The notes: generated by a model from the sequence alone, not told the origin. DNA of 64,000 bases from Chloroflexota bacterium (GCA_013112685.1 JABFGC010000002.1:1560902-1624901), one strand, 5' to 3'. Counted from the stretch's first letter, positions 8,554 through 16,974 are shown. Numbers and translations are program-made.

Positions 8554-9642
8554 ATGAATGTCAATCGTATCCTGCAAATCCGCGAGGGGGACGCGGTAAA
8601 AACCTTTCAGAATTTTCTGGGTGAGTGGTGGGGACGGATCGAACTGGACGCCATGCTCACCCCGGTCGAGTTACCGGATCACGGCGGAGTCTCGCCTCAG
8701 GTGATCTCGCATCCTGAAGACCTCTCGAAGGTCAATCCGTTCATCCCCGTGATGCTCAGCAACAGCGCTTCGATGATCGAAGGCTTCGTCAGGGATCACC
8801 CGCGGAGTCATCTTGCCGCGATCCTGCGTCCGTGCGAGTTGCGCGCACTGGTGGAGTTGAAAAAGCGGAATCGAGTTCATTACAATCCGACTTCATCCGG
8901 CAGGAGGAACGAAAATCTGGAGATCATCAGCGTGGATTGTCCCGGCACATTTTCACTCGTCGAATATACCCAGCACGCTGCCAGGCATCAGCATGATGCA
9001 GAGATCATCGAAGTCGAATTGGCGTATGGCAGACAGAACAGTTACGTTCCTTATCAGGTCCGGTCAGCCTGTCAGATGTGCGATTCGCCCGGTCCACTGG
9101 GCGCGGATATTGTCATTGGGACGATTGGCATCGAGCCACAGGGCAGCCTGTTGGTGATCGCCCGCGACGAGGAAACAGACGCCCGGCTGAGGCTGCGGGA
9201 GGTCACGTACGCCATCGCAACGGAACAGCAGGTCGTCAGCCGCGAAGTGATGGTCGGAAAACTTGTGGATAAAAGGGCGCAGAAACGCGCCGAGTTGATC
9301 GAAGCGCAAGCGCGGCAGGCGGAGGATATGGATACGACCCGGCGTTGTTTGCCCGCTGTACCCTCTGCGCCGACTGCCTGGATGCCTGTCCGTTATACGA
9401 CGGCGAACTCAGCGGGATGCTGGGCGTCGGCGAAGCGCGCCAGGGGCGCTCACCCGCTGTTATCCGAACTGGTGAGCCTGAGTCGCTGGCTGGCATCCTG
9501 TTCGGGCTGCGGCATGTGCCAGGAGGCATGTGAGCATAACGTGTCTCTCACGTCGTTGGTCACAGTGTTGAGCCATCGCATTCAGAGCCAACTCCACTAT
9601 AAGCCCGGCGATCCGGCTCAGCGCTTACCCTGGATGACTTGA
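8554..9642 (+). CDS. FrhB-like iron-sulfur oxidoreductase subunit, third paralogue (compensated frameshift)
   Basis: This is the third copy of the FrhB-like module in the operon, with RPCELRALVELKK, a VDCPGTFS segment, RSACQMC and the tail CSGCGMCQEACEHN. Start ATG 8554 follows GGGAGG. Between about 9335 and 9440 the main frame is unlike any relative, whereas the next frame encodes a proper ferredoxin motif (CTLCADCLDACPLYDGE). Two opposite single-base shifts therefore bracket this stretch, probably sequencing errors in short homopolymers. The corrected protein would carry both C-terminal clusters like its two siblings. Confidence 0.77.
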   Translation: MNVNRILQIREGDAVKTFQNFLGEWWGRIELDAMLTPVELPDHGGVSPQVISHPEDLSKVNPFIPVMLSNSASMIEGFVRDHPRSHLAAILRPCELRALVELKKRNRVHYNPTSSGRRNENLEIISVDCPGTFSLVEYTQHAARHQHDAEIIEVELAYGRQNSYVPYQVRSACQMCDSPGPLGADIVIGTIGIEPQGSLLVIARDEETDARLRLREVTYAIATEQQVVSREVMVGKLVDKRAQKRAELIEAQARQAEDMDTTRRCLPAVPSAPTAWMPVRYTTANSAGCWASAKRARGAHPLLSELVSLSRWLASCSGCGMCQEACEHNVSLTSLVTVLSHRIQSQLHYKPGDPAQRLPWMT

Positions 9643-9673
9643 TGGGCGCACAGAGAGACCCAAGGAGCAAGAG

Positions 9674-11360
9674 ATGACCTACCCTGCTGAAATGAGAGCA
9701 TCGCTGGATAAAGTGGAAGCCTCCCGCCCGCGCCGGCTAACGGAATCATTTCCCCGGCTCGATCCTCAGGAGAGGGAGGCGATTCTGCATACCTTTCATC
9801 CCGACTATATCGCCGATGCGTTTCGGGAAATTCGAGTGGGTCCCAATAAAGGAGATCGCACTCCCCGCGAACTGGCAGATACGCTGGAAGCGCCGTCCAT
9901 TTTGGAGCATGAAGGATACAACCTCGATGAAATCCTGAGGCAGGAACCCTCCGCTTTTTGCGATGTGCTGGTGATCGGCGGTGGAGGCGCAGGCGCGAGC
10001 GCGGCGCTTCTTGCCCAGGAAAACGGAGCGGACGTCCTGCTCTGCACCAAACTCCGCTTTGGCGACGCCAATACGATGATGGCGCAGGGCGGCATCCAAG
10101 CGGCGGACAAGGAAAACGATTCGCCTGCGATCCACTATCTCGATGTGATGGGTGGAGGCGGATTCACCAGCAACCCGGATCTGGTCGAAGCGTTGGTCAT
10201 GGGCGCGCCGAAAGTGATCGCCTGGCTTGAGTCGCTGGGTGTGATGTTCGACAAAGAGACCGATGGCACGATGCGCACGATCCACGGCGGAGGCACCAGC
10301 CGCAAGCGGATGCACGCGGCGCGCGATTACACGGGCGCCGAGATCATGCGGACGCTGCGCGACGAAGTCCGTTCGCGCGTGGCGGAGCGACCGTCAATCA
10401 AGGTATGGGAATTCCGCCCGGTCATCGAACTGCTCCTCGACGAGAAGGCACAGATCGCGGGCGCGATCCTGAAAGACCTGGATACGTCGCGGCTGATGGT
10501 CGTCCGCGCTAAATCAGTCATCATCGCCACCGGCGGCAGTGGACGTTTGCATTATCAGGGCTTCCCGACCACGAATCATTACGGCGCGACGGGAGACGGT
10601 CTGGTGCTGGCGTATCGCGTCGGCGCGCGGCTGGCGTTCATAGATACCATGCAATACCACCCGACCGGCGCGGCGTTCCCGGAGCAGATCCTCGGTCAAC
10701 TGGTGACGGAAAAAGTGCGCGGCTTGGGTGCGCAGATCTGCAACGCAGACGGCGAGCAGTTCGTTTATCCGCTTGAGACGCGGGATGTGGAAGCGGCGGC
10801 GTTCATCCGTGAGTGCAAGAAACGGAAGCGCGGCGTCATGACTCTCACCGGTCAGGCTGGGGTTTGGCTTGACTCGCCGTTGATCGACCTGCTTAAAGGT
10901 CCGGGCACGATCGCCCGTGAACTCCCTGCGATGGTGCGGCAGTACAAACGCTTCGACATCGACATGACCCGCGAGCCGATCCTCGTCTATCCCACGCTGC
11001 ATTATCAAAACGGAGGCGTCGCCATCCAGCCGGATGCGGGTACTTCAATCCCCGGTTTGTTCGTTGCCGGTGAAGCAGCCGGGCGGCATCCACGGGCGGA
11101 ACCGGTTGATGGGCAACAGCCTGCTGGACGTGTGCGTGTTCGGTCGCCGCTCCGGGGTCTCTGCCGCTGAATGGGCGAAGACCGTTCAACCCGCCGCGCC
11201 GACGCTGGCGCACGTCACGATGTGGATGCGCGCCCGATTGGATGTCGGGTTGACAGATGCGGCATCCTCGCCTGTCATCCTGCCCGATTACACGCGCAAA
11301 ACGTCCATGTTACCGTCTCTGTCCACCAATCAGGCAGAGCCGGAATTACAAGTGATCTGA
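9674..11360 (+). CDS. SdhA/FrdA/TfrA-like flavoprotein (one apparent frameshift)
   Basis: The FAD motif VIGGGGAGASAAL lies near residue 98, followed by MAQGGIQAA, HGGGTSRKRMHAARD, an ATGGSG segment and DTMQYHPTG, all typical of the succinate dehydrogenase/fumarate reductase flavoprotein superfamily. An extra base near 11085-11092 breaks the conserved GLFVAGEAAGG-IHG-x-NRLMGNSLLD block; joining the two frames gives about 560 residues ending at 11360. Start ATG 9674 has AAGGAG upstream. With the SdhB-like protein at 6782 it could form a soluble fumarate reductase or succinate dehydrogenase, or oxidise or reduce another unsaturated acid. Substrate specificity is not readable from sequence. Confidence 0.8.
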
Positions 11361-11374
11361 AAAGGAGATATTTC

Positions 11375-11614
11375 ATGAAACCGACGCTGAAAGAACCCGT
11401 ACCGGGCTTCGATGGACCGCAAGCCCCATTGGAAGCCATGTTCCTCGATGAATTTTTGCAGAGCAAGGGATTCTCCTCCATCAAAGATCTCTACAAACTG
11501 CCGGAGGACGAAGCCAAGAAACTTCTCATGGAGGCTTGTCGATATGCGTCCCTGAAACTTGCGGAGATCGAATCGAGAGCCAGGTTCAAAAAAGAGATTC
11601 ACATCCCGGATTGA
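11375..11614 (+). CDS. Small conserved-looking protein of unknown function, last gene of redox operon
   Basis: The 79-residue product has no cysteine motif typical of clusters, no signal peptide and no membrane segment. It looks mostly alpha-helical and charged (FLDEFLQSKGFSSIKDLYKLPEDEAKKLL). It starts at ATG 11375 after a strong AAAGGAG, 14 bases behind the flavoprotein stop. Position suggests a small accessory or assembly factor, perhaps analogous to SdhE, but no similarity to SdhE is seen. I do not recognise the family. Confidence 0.6.
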   Translation: MKPTLKEPVPGFDGPQAPLEAMFLDEFLQSKGFSSIKDLYKLPEDEAKKLLMEACRYASLKLAEIESRARFKKEIHIPD

Positions 11615-11967
11615 CGGTTCGCGTGAGTGAACCGCAAAACCGGTTGATGATTCGTTCCTCATTAGAATTGCACTGGAAGCGCCCAGTCAGGCATGTATTT
11701 GATATACGGGTATAAGTTCCGACTTACCTCACTACATACCACAGCATACCCCCCAAATATGGGATGAAACGCCAATCACAAGGATAATTTTCTCTATATT
11801 GCGGAATACTCGTTTACGGACATTCAATTTCTCCCTTATAAACGATCATGCCCCACTCCCCTGCCTTTCGAAGCCGGGGAGTGTGTTTTAATTTCAAGCC
11901 GCCTCGTTATTATTTTCTGAGTTGTATTAATTGGCCTGATCAATCTATGCGGGTTTTAAAGTCTGAA
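11615..11967. other. Intergenic stretch after the redox operon
   Basis: No convincing gene. A short hairpin (CGGTTC / GAACCG, 11615-11634) follows the last stop and a better terminator lies at 11854-11890. The remainder is AT-richer and ends at the left end of an IS element. Confidence 0.6.
11854..11890 (+). terminator. Rho-independent terminator candidate
   Basis: Eight-base perfect stem CACTCCCC / GGGGAGTG with a 14-base loop, followed by TGTTTTA. It lies 240 bases after the redox operon, whose transcript it may end. Confidence 0.65.
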
Positions 11968-12828
11968 GGCTTTGGTGCATAAATCAAGAAAAAGCGGAAT
12001 CCGTCCATCTGAGACAGGTTTTTAGGCGACCAAGAAACTTTCAGGCATACTCAGATGTGTCATTTTATTGAGCGCCAGGCAACGGATCAAGGCTTGAGCG
12101 GCGGGATCAAGATGTCCACCTCGGGAGAATGTTCGTGGAGCGCATCGTAGACTTTACGCTTGTCGTAGGCGCCATCCCCCGCACAGGCAAGCAGTTCTTC
12201 TTCGATTTGCACCAACATCTCAACGACTACCGCATCATCATTATTGTTGTTTTCGGTCAGCACCACCGCCAACACCTCGCCCGTGTCAGGATTGCCCCCA
12301 GATGCAGTTTGCGCCATGTCCGTCGTTTCGAGTACCCATGCTTACGCACCTTCCACTCGCCTTCGCCGTAGATCTTCAAGCCCGTGCTGTCCAGAACAAT
12401 ATTCAAACTGCCGCTGCTCTGCTTTGGCAAACTCACCTGCAACGTCTGGCCGCGTTTGGAAAGAGTCGAATGATCCGGCACAGGTAACAAGATCTTCAGC
12501 ATGGCACATACCGAACGCACAAAGCCTTTGGTCTGACGATTGGTCAAATGAAACACTTCCTTGATGGTCAGCATGATTTCAATTGCTTTGTCACTATAGT
12601 CAAACTGACTGCCGCGTTGCTTTTCGCCAGTGTACAGCCACGTCTGCTCAAATCCGTCCGCCAGCCAGAACGTGACCGAGCCACGTTGCACCAGGGCGTT
12701 CTCATATTCCGAGCAGTTCTTGACACGATATAATGGCTTCGGGCGTGAGGTGGGCTTTGTTTGTTTAGGCATAAACCCAAAGTTACCGCCTCACGCCTCC
12801 TTTGTCCAGATTTTCATGCACCAAAGCC
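11968..12828 (-). mobile_element. Degenerate IS5-family insertion sequence
   Basis: Terminal inverted repeats are visible: GGCTTTGGTGCATAAA at 11968 and, on the other strand, GGCTTTGGTGCATGAAA ending at 12828. They resemble the ends of IS5-group elements (GG-x-TTTG-TGCATAAA). The element is 861 bases long and carries a damaged transposase. The octamer TAAAGTCT occurs just outside both ends (11957-11964 and 12831-12838), but with extra bases between it and the IS ends, so a target duplication is uncertain. Confidence 0.8.
12022..12772 (-). pseudogene. IS5-family transposase, frameshifted and internally deleted
   Basis: The N-terminal part (MPKQTKPTSRPKPLYRV) contains a helix-turn-helix region and the first DDE motif DSTGLKIYGEGEW. 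A shift in a GGGGG run near 12300-12310 changes frame; the second frame carries the next catalytic aspartate region (AGDGAYDKRKVY) and ILIPP. After ILIPPLK the usual ~75 residues, including the last catalytic glutamate region, are missing. The C-terminus (IRCLALNKMTHL) follows directly to a stop at 12022. The element is therefore almost certainly unable to move by itself. Confidence 0.8.
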
Positions 12829-13105
12829 GATAAAGTCTATTATTTGGGTTGAAGGATAAGAAGTGTAAAAGACTAAGCGCCCACCGATGAATAGCACTGT
12901 CCAGGAGGAAAAGAGAATTGGTGAAAAGGCTTGGAGGCTGTAGGATTTTGGAAAGTCTTTATAGGATGGTCGGTCCATCGCGCGCGGCTGCCCCGCCTCC
13001 GCAAACTTGACCAAACAACGCAACAGGAGTCGCAACGATTTTCGGCATTTTCCCACCTTCGGGCTTTTCCGCTCCTAGTCAAATCCAACGCTATAACTCA
13101 AACCA
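12829..13105. other. Intergenic stretch with a dispersed repeat
   Basis: No gene seen. It contains the 44-base repeat at 12984-13027 shared with 50000-50043. Confidence 0.55.
12984..13027. repeat. 44-base dispersed repeat, copy 1
   Basis: Matches 50000-50043 at 40 of 44 positions by direct comparison, around the core CCGCCTCCGCAAACTTGACC. Both copies are followed by TTC/TCCCACC-rich sequence. On the - strand both read as peptide VKFAEAGQP, so it could be a fragment of a lost coding sequence or a repeat that is often mis-called as an ORF. Confidence 0.75.
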
Positions 13106-13345
13106 TCAATCCTCGTCCTCTTCCTGCTTCCCATACACCCGCTTCACGGCGGATTCCACTTCTTCCTCTGAATGCTTCTCGCACGTCACCAGCGGACGCG
13201 CCGGATGCGGAACAACACGTCCGCCCGCGCTCATCACCTTGCAGTCAACGAACTTCCCCTGAACATCAAGCACGATATATAACTGGTAGGGTTTGCCGCA
13301 CACGATACAGCCGTGCATCTCGCCGCGAACCTGATTTTCGGTCAT
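13106..13345 (-). CDS. Small cysteine-containing protein of unknown function
   Basis: The 79-residue product has a CIVCGKPY motif near residue 12 and a single later cysteine (VTCEKH), suggesting a small metal-binding ribbon, and ends in an acidic tail (KQEEDED). Start ATG 13345 is preceded by GGAG; an upstream in-frame ATG lies before that site. No membrane segment. It stands alone, with a palindromic repeat upstream. Family not recognised. Confidence 0.6.
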   Translation of the reverse strand: MTENQVRGEMHGCIVCGKPYQLYIVLDVQGKFVDCKVMSAGGRVVPHPARPLVTCEKHSEEEVESAVKRVYGKQEEDED

Positions 13346-13406
13346 AAGGTCTCCAATTTTTAAACACAAAGTATTCGTGAAAGGGTTTCATCCCGAAGGA
13401 TGAAGA

Positions 13407-13502
13407 AGACCTGACAGGTTTCCACAGAGTCACAATCAACCGGCATGGATCTGATTTGCAGAATCCGAATCGACTCACTGCACGACAAAACCTGTCAGGT
13501 CT
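13407..13502. repeat. GACCTGACAGGTTT palindrome, copy 2 with long interior
   Basis: The 15-base arm at 13407-13421 and its complement at 13488-13502 are identical to those at 2273-2306, but here 66 bases separate them. It may be a composite or an element with a variable core. Confidence 0.8.
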
Positions 13503-13542
13503 GCAACAGGCTCAGTGCAAGTCTTTGTGCTTGAGCTTTTTT

Positions 13543-14229
13543 TTACTCTTCCGTAATCGTAATGGTCTTGATTGCGTCGCCGGTGAACGCCGGGTTGGCG
13601 TCCGGGTCGCGCAAGGTGATACTGTTGACCACGTCCATACCTTCGATCACCTGACCGAAGATGGTGTATCCGCCGTTCAGCCATTCGGCGGGACCGAAGG
13701 TGATGAAGAACTGGCTGCCGTTCGTATCGGGACCGGAATTTGCCATCGCCACCACGCCCGCCTTGTCGAAGACCAGATCGCTGTTCTCGTTATCGAATTG
13801 ATAACCGGGCCCGCCTGCGCCGGTTCCGGTCGGGTCGCCGGTCTGCGCCATAAAGCCCTCCAGCACACGGTGGAACGTCACGCCGTCGTAAAAGCCCTCC
13901 CGCGCCAGAAAGACGAAATTATTTACGGTCGTTGGCGCTTTATCTGGGTAGAGTTCGATCACGAACGAGCCCCCCTTTTCCAGTTCCACCGTCGCAAAGT
14001 ACTTTTTCGTCGTGTCAATCGTCATGGGCGGCGGGGAGTCGTATTGTTTTAGTTCGCCTGCCGCTGATTCGGTGGCTTCTGAGGAAGACGCGAAAAGGGA
14101 ATCCCAGGGGATAAACCGCCAGAGAAAAAATGCGACCACAAGCGCAATCACGGCAAGCGCGGTGTATTGCACCGCCTTTACCGATTGGTCAACTTGAGGC
14201 TGTTTTGAAACCCGTTTCTTTTTTGCCAT
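13543..14229 (-). CDS. Membrane-anchored cyclophilin-type peptidyl-prolyl isomerase
   Basis: After a basic N-terminus (AKKKRVSKQ) there is one membrane segment near residues 20-38 (YTALAVIALVVAFFLW), then a linker and a cyclophilin domain with FVIELYPDKAPTTVNNF, FHRVLEGFMAQTGDPTGTG, ANSGPDTNGSQFFIT and GQVIEGMDVV. Family knowledge: such proteins catalyse proline isomerisation during folding, here on the outer face of the membrane. Start ATG 14229 has AAGGAGAG upstream. A TATAAT box at 14267-14262 on this strand is a likely -10 element. Confidence 0.9.
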   Translation of the reverse strand: MAKKKRVSKQPQVDQSVKAVQYTALAVIALVVAFFLWRFIPWDSLFASSSEATESAAGELKQYDSPPPMTIDTTKKYFATVELEKGGSFVIELYPDKAPTTVNNFVFLAREGFYDGVTFHRVLEGFMAQTGDPTGTGAGGPGYQFDNENSDLVFDKAGVVAMANSGPDTNGSQFFITFGPAEWLNGGYTIFGQVIEGMDVVNSITLRDPDANPAFTGDAIKTITITEE

Positions 14230-14261
14230 ACAAAATTCTCTCCTTGAATTAGATTGCGGCA

Positions 14262-14267
14262 ATTATA
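14262..14267 (-). promoter_or_regulatory. -10 element for the cyclophilin gene
   Basis: TATAAT on the - strand within GGGTATAATTG, 32 bases before the cyclophilin start. No good -35 box is visible. Confidence 0.5.
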
Positions 14268-14365
14268 CCCATTCTAGGTACATTACCCATACTGGCACAT
14301 TACCCGTGCAGACCACTTCCCTTCCACCTTGCGCGTGCATTCTTTTTCCTGTATCCTTGTGCCGG

Positions 14366-15193
14366 ATGGAACAATATCTCAAAAAACAAATCGCCCTGCC
14401 GCAAGACCACGGCTCCTGGGTGTTCATTCTCAGCCCGCTGCTGATCGGGGTTTTCGCGGGCGGACAATTCACCGGCGCGAGTTTTTACCTCATCGTGGCG
14501 GCAATGTCCGCTTTTATGCTTCGCCAGCCGATGACCGTAACCGTCAAGGCGCTCTCCGGGAGACGACCCGGGACGGATCTTCCCGCCGCCCGTTTCTGGG
14601 TGCTGGTCTACGGAGCGATTGCCGCCGCAGCCTTGACCGGACTCATCCTCGAAGGCTATGGTTATCTGCTTTATCTCGCCGTACCCGGCGCGCCTGTCTT
14701 TGCCTGGCACTTGTGGCTGGTGAGCAGGCGCGCCGGGCGCAGGCAGGCTGGAGTCGAGGTCATCGCCACGGGCGTGCTGTCGCTGTGCGCGCCGGCGGCG
14801 TATTGGGTCGGCATAAATGGATACGACCCGTCCGGCTGGTGGCTGTGGTCGCTCACCTGGCTGCAATCGGCGGCAAGCATCGTGTACGCTTATCTCCGGC
14901 TGAGTCAAAGGGAAATGGGGGGCGAACAAGCCGCGGCGATGAGTCGAAGCGCGTGGCTGCGGATGGGAATCCGCGCTTTTGCATACACATCGTTCAACCT
15001 GGTCTTATCCGCCGTGGCGGGGGCGTTGAATTTTGTTCCCATGCTCATTTTTATCCCGTATGCGCTGCAATGGCTGGAGACGATCTGGGGAATTACACAT
15101 CCCGCCGTCGGGTGGAAGCCGACCCGGATCGGGGTGCGCCAGCTCATTGTCAGCACCTTGTGGACCGTGTTGTTCGTTCTGTTCTGGAGATGA
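14366..15193 (+). CDS. YwiC-like integral membrane protein
   Basis: The N-terminal signature LPQDHGSWVFILSPLLIG matches the YwiC-like family (typically LPxEHGxW). About seven hydrophobic segments follow. Start ATG 14366 was chosen because the conserved block begins directly after it; no Shine-Dalgarno is evident. The function of the family is unknown. It overlaps the next gene at ATGA, so the two are translationally coupled. Confidence 0.75.
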   Translation: MEQYLKKQIALPQDHGSWVFILSPLLIGVFAGGQFTGASFYLIVAAMSAFMLRQPMTVTVKALSGRRPGTDLPAARFWVLVYGAIAAAALTGLILEGYGYLLYLAVPGAPVFAWHLWLVSRRAGRRQAGVEVIATGVLSLCAPAAYWVGINGYDPSGWWLWSLTWLQSAASIVYAYLRLSQREMGGEQAAAMSRSAWLRMGIRAFAYTSFNLVLSAVAGALNFVPMLIFIPYALQWLETIWGITHPAVGWKPTRIGVRQLIVSTLWTVLFVLFWR

Positions 15194-15195
15194 CC

Positions 15196-15423
15196 ATGGA
15201 CGAGATGAAGTACGAACTGCTCACCGAACTGACCAGCAGGCTCGAAGCCGACCTGCTCGAAAGTTATCTCGAAGCCAATGGGATTGATGTGGAACTGTTC
15301 CAGGAATCGGTCGGACACAACGTCTATCCCGTCACCGTTGACATGCTGGGGCGCGTGCAGGTCTTTGTGCCGAAGGAGAAAATGAAGAAAGCCCAAAAAC
15401 TGCTCGAAAAATTCACCCCATAG
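15196..15423 (+). CDS. DUF2007-type small protein
   Basis: The 75-residue product (LLTELTSRLEADLLESYLEANGI, then VQVFVPKEKMKKAQKLL) fits the DUF2007 'putative signal transducing protein' family. GGAG 6 bases upstream favours ATG 15196, though ATG 15190 also overlaps the previous stop. Function unknown. Confidence 0.7.
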   Translation: MDEMKYELLTELTSRLEADLLESYLEANGIDVELFQESVGHNVYPVTVDMLGRVQVFVPKEKMKKAQKLLEKFTP

Positions 15424-15432
15424 GAGCCCGCA

Positions 15433-15774
15433 TTGAAAAACACCGTCATTCTCTGCACAAAGTTTGGCATGGGTCAAACCGACCTGCCGGGGCTTGGAAT
15501 AAAACTGATCCAAAAGTATTTTTCCCTTCTGCTGGAAGGCAGCGAATCGCCGCCGGTCATCTGTTTTTATACGGACGGCGTCAAGCTTGTAACGACCGGT
15601 TCGCCTGTTCTTGATCAACTCAAACGAATGGAGGAAAAAGGCGCGCGCCTTGTCGTATGCTCCACATGCCTTGACATGATGGGGCTCGCCAGCCAGGTAC
15701 AAGTAGGCATCGTCGGCGGCATGACTGACATCTTCGAAGCCCAAACCCGGGCGGACAAAGTCATCACAATCTAG
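15433..15774 (+). CDS. DsrE/YedF-like small protein
   Basis: TTG start at 15433 with AGGAG 5 bases before it. The 113-residue chain has a DsrE-like alternating fold (VILCTKFGMGQTD, VICFYTDGVKL, VVCSTCLDMMGL, VGIVGGM). The CSTC pair is where sulfur-relay relatives such as the YedF C-terminal domain carry cysteines. It may take part in sulfur or selenium transfer; this is inference from fold only. Confidence 0.7.
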   Translation: MKNTVILCTKFGMGQTDLPGLGIKLIQKYFSLLLEGSESPPVICFYTDGVKLVTTGSPVLDQLKRMEEKGARLVVCSTCLDMMGLASQVQVGIVGGMTDIFEAQTRADKVITI

Positions 15775-15787
15775 ATTGGAGTCTGGA

Positions 15788-16936
15788 ATGAATTTCGATC
15801 TCACAGAAGAACAAAAGATATGGAAGAAGATCGTCCACGAATTCGCCGAGGACGTGCTGCGCCCCAAAGCGCGCGAAGTGGACGAGAAGGAAGAGTTCAA
15901 TTGGGAGGCGGTACGCAAGGGCGGACCCGTCGGCTTGCTGGGCATGAACATCCCGGAGGAATACGGCGGCTCGAATGTGGACGCCATCTCCAACGCGATT
16001 GCGATGGAGGAATTCGGCTGGGGCTGCGGCTCGACCGCGCTGGCGTTCACCGCCCACAACGGACTCGGCACCGCGCCGATTGCCAACTACGGCAGCGAAG
16101 AACTAAAAAAGAAATGGTCGCCGCTGGTCGCAAGCGGAAAGAACAAACTAGGCTCGCTGGCGCTCACCGAACCGGGCGCAGGCTCCGATATTCAGGGCGG
16201 GATGCTGACTCGCGCGGAGAAAGACGGCGGCGAGTGGGTCATCAACGGCTCGAAGATGTGGAACACGAACGCGAGCATCGCGGAATACATCATCACCCTC
16301 GTCCGCACCGACCCGAAGGGCGGCTCGAAATCCCTGAGCATGATCCTCGTCCCGACGGATGCGAAGGGCTTGTCCATCGCGCCTGCGGAAAAGAAGATGG
16401 GCTTGCGCGGCTCCCCCACTCACGGCGTGACCTACGACAACGTGCGCGTGCCGCTGGGGAATTTGATCGGTCCCGAAGGCAGGGGCTTGCAACAGACGCT
16501 CGCCACGCTCGATGCGGGGCGCATCAGCATCGGCGCGATTTCGATTGGCTTGGCGCGCGGCGCGCTGGAAGCGTCTGTTGCCTATGCCAGGGAGCGCAAG
16601 GCGTTCGGGCAGTCCATTTCGGAGTTTCAGGCGATCCAGTTCAAGATTGCCAACATGGAAATGGAAATCGAAGTGGCGCGCAACTATATCTACAAAGCCG
16701 CGTGGCTCAAAGATCAGGGACGCCCCTACAGCAAGGAAGCCGCCATCGCCAAGTTGTATGCCACCGAAATGGCGGAGCGCGTCACGTATGAAGCCATTCA
16801 AATCCATGGGGGGTACGGCTACAGCCGCGAGTATCCCGTCGAACGCATGTACCGCGATGCACGCCTGATGACCATCGGCGAAGGAACGAGCGAGATTCAA
16901 AGGCTGGTCATTTCAAGGCATGTGTTTGCCGGGTAG
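15788..16936 (+). CDS. Acyl-CoA dehydrogenase
   Basis: Full-length (382 residues) with all family blocks: MNIPEEYGG, LTEPGAGSDIQGG, a W-V-I-NGSKMWNTN segment, YARERKAFGQ, IHGGYGYSREYPVERMYRDAR and GEGTSEIQR, whose glutamate is the usual catalytic base. It oxidises acyl-CoA to enoyl-CoA using FAD and passes electrons to ETF. Start ATG 15788 follows GGAG. It ends the YwiC-DUF2007-DsrE group and precedes a hairpin. Confidence 0.9.
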   Translation: MNFDLTEEQKIWKKIVHEFAEDVLRPKAREVDEKEEFNWEAVRKGGPVGLLGMNIPEEYGGSNVDAISNAIAMEEFGWGCGSTALAFTAHNGLGTAPIANYGSEELKKKWSPLVASGKNKLGSLALTEPGAGSDIQGGMLTRAEKDGGEWVINGSKMWNTNASIAEYIITLVRTDPKGGSKSLSMILVPTDAKGLSIAPAEKKMGLRGSPTHGVTYDNVRVPLGNLIGPEGRGLQQTLATLDAGRISIGAISIGLARGALEASVAYARERKAFGQSISEFQAIQFKIANMEMEIEVARNYIYKAAWLKDQGRPYSKEAAIAKLYATEMAERVTYEAIQIHGGYGYSREYPVERMYRDARLMTIGEGTSEIQRLVISRHVFAG

Positions 16937-16949
16937 CCCCCATCCCCAT

Positions 16950-16974
16950 CCCTTCCCCCAAATTGGGGGAAGGG
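16950..16974. terminator. CCCTTCCCCC hairpin between convergent genes
   Basis: Ten-base perfect arms (CCCTTCCCCC / GGGGGAAGGG) with a 5-base loop, between the convergent acyl-CoA dehydrogenase and methyltransferase genes. It lacks a T-run, so it may be a repeat of the C-rich type also seen at 34034 and 59201 that serves as a transcript end. Confidence 0.55.

Noticed and set aside
1..11614. Class II benzoyl-CoA reductase (Bam) cluster
   Set aside because: HdrA-like and HdrCB-like proteins fit, but no BamB tungsten subunit, no BamF and no NuoEFG-like BamGHI are present.
13456..14052. 198-codon open frame on the + strand
   Set aside because: Antisense to the cyclophilin gene and no ribosome site.
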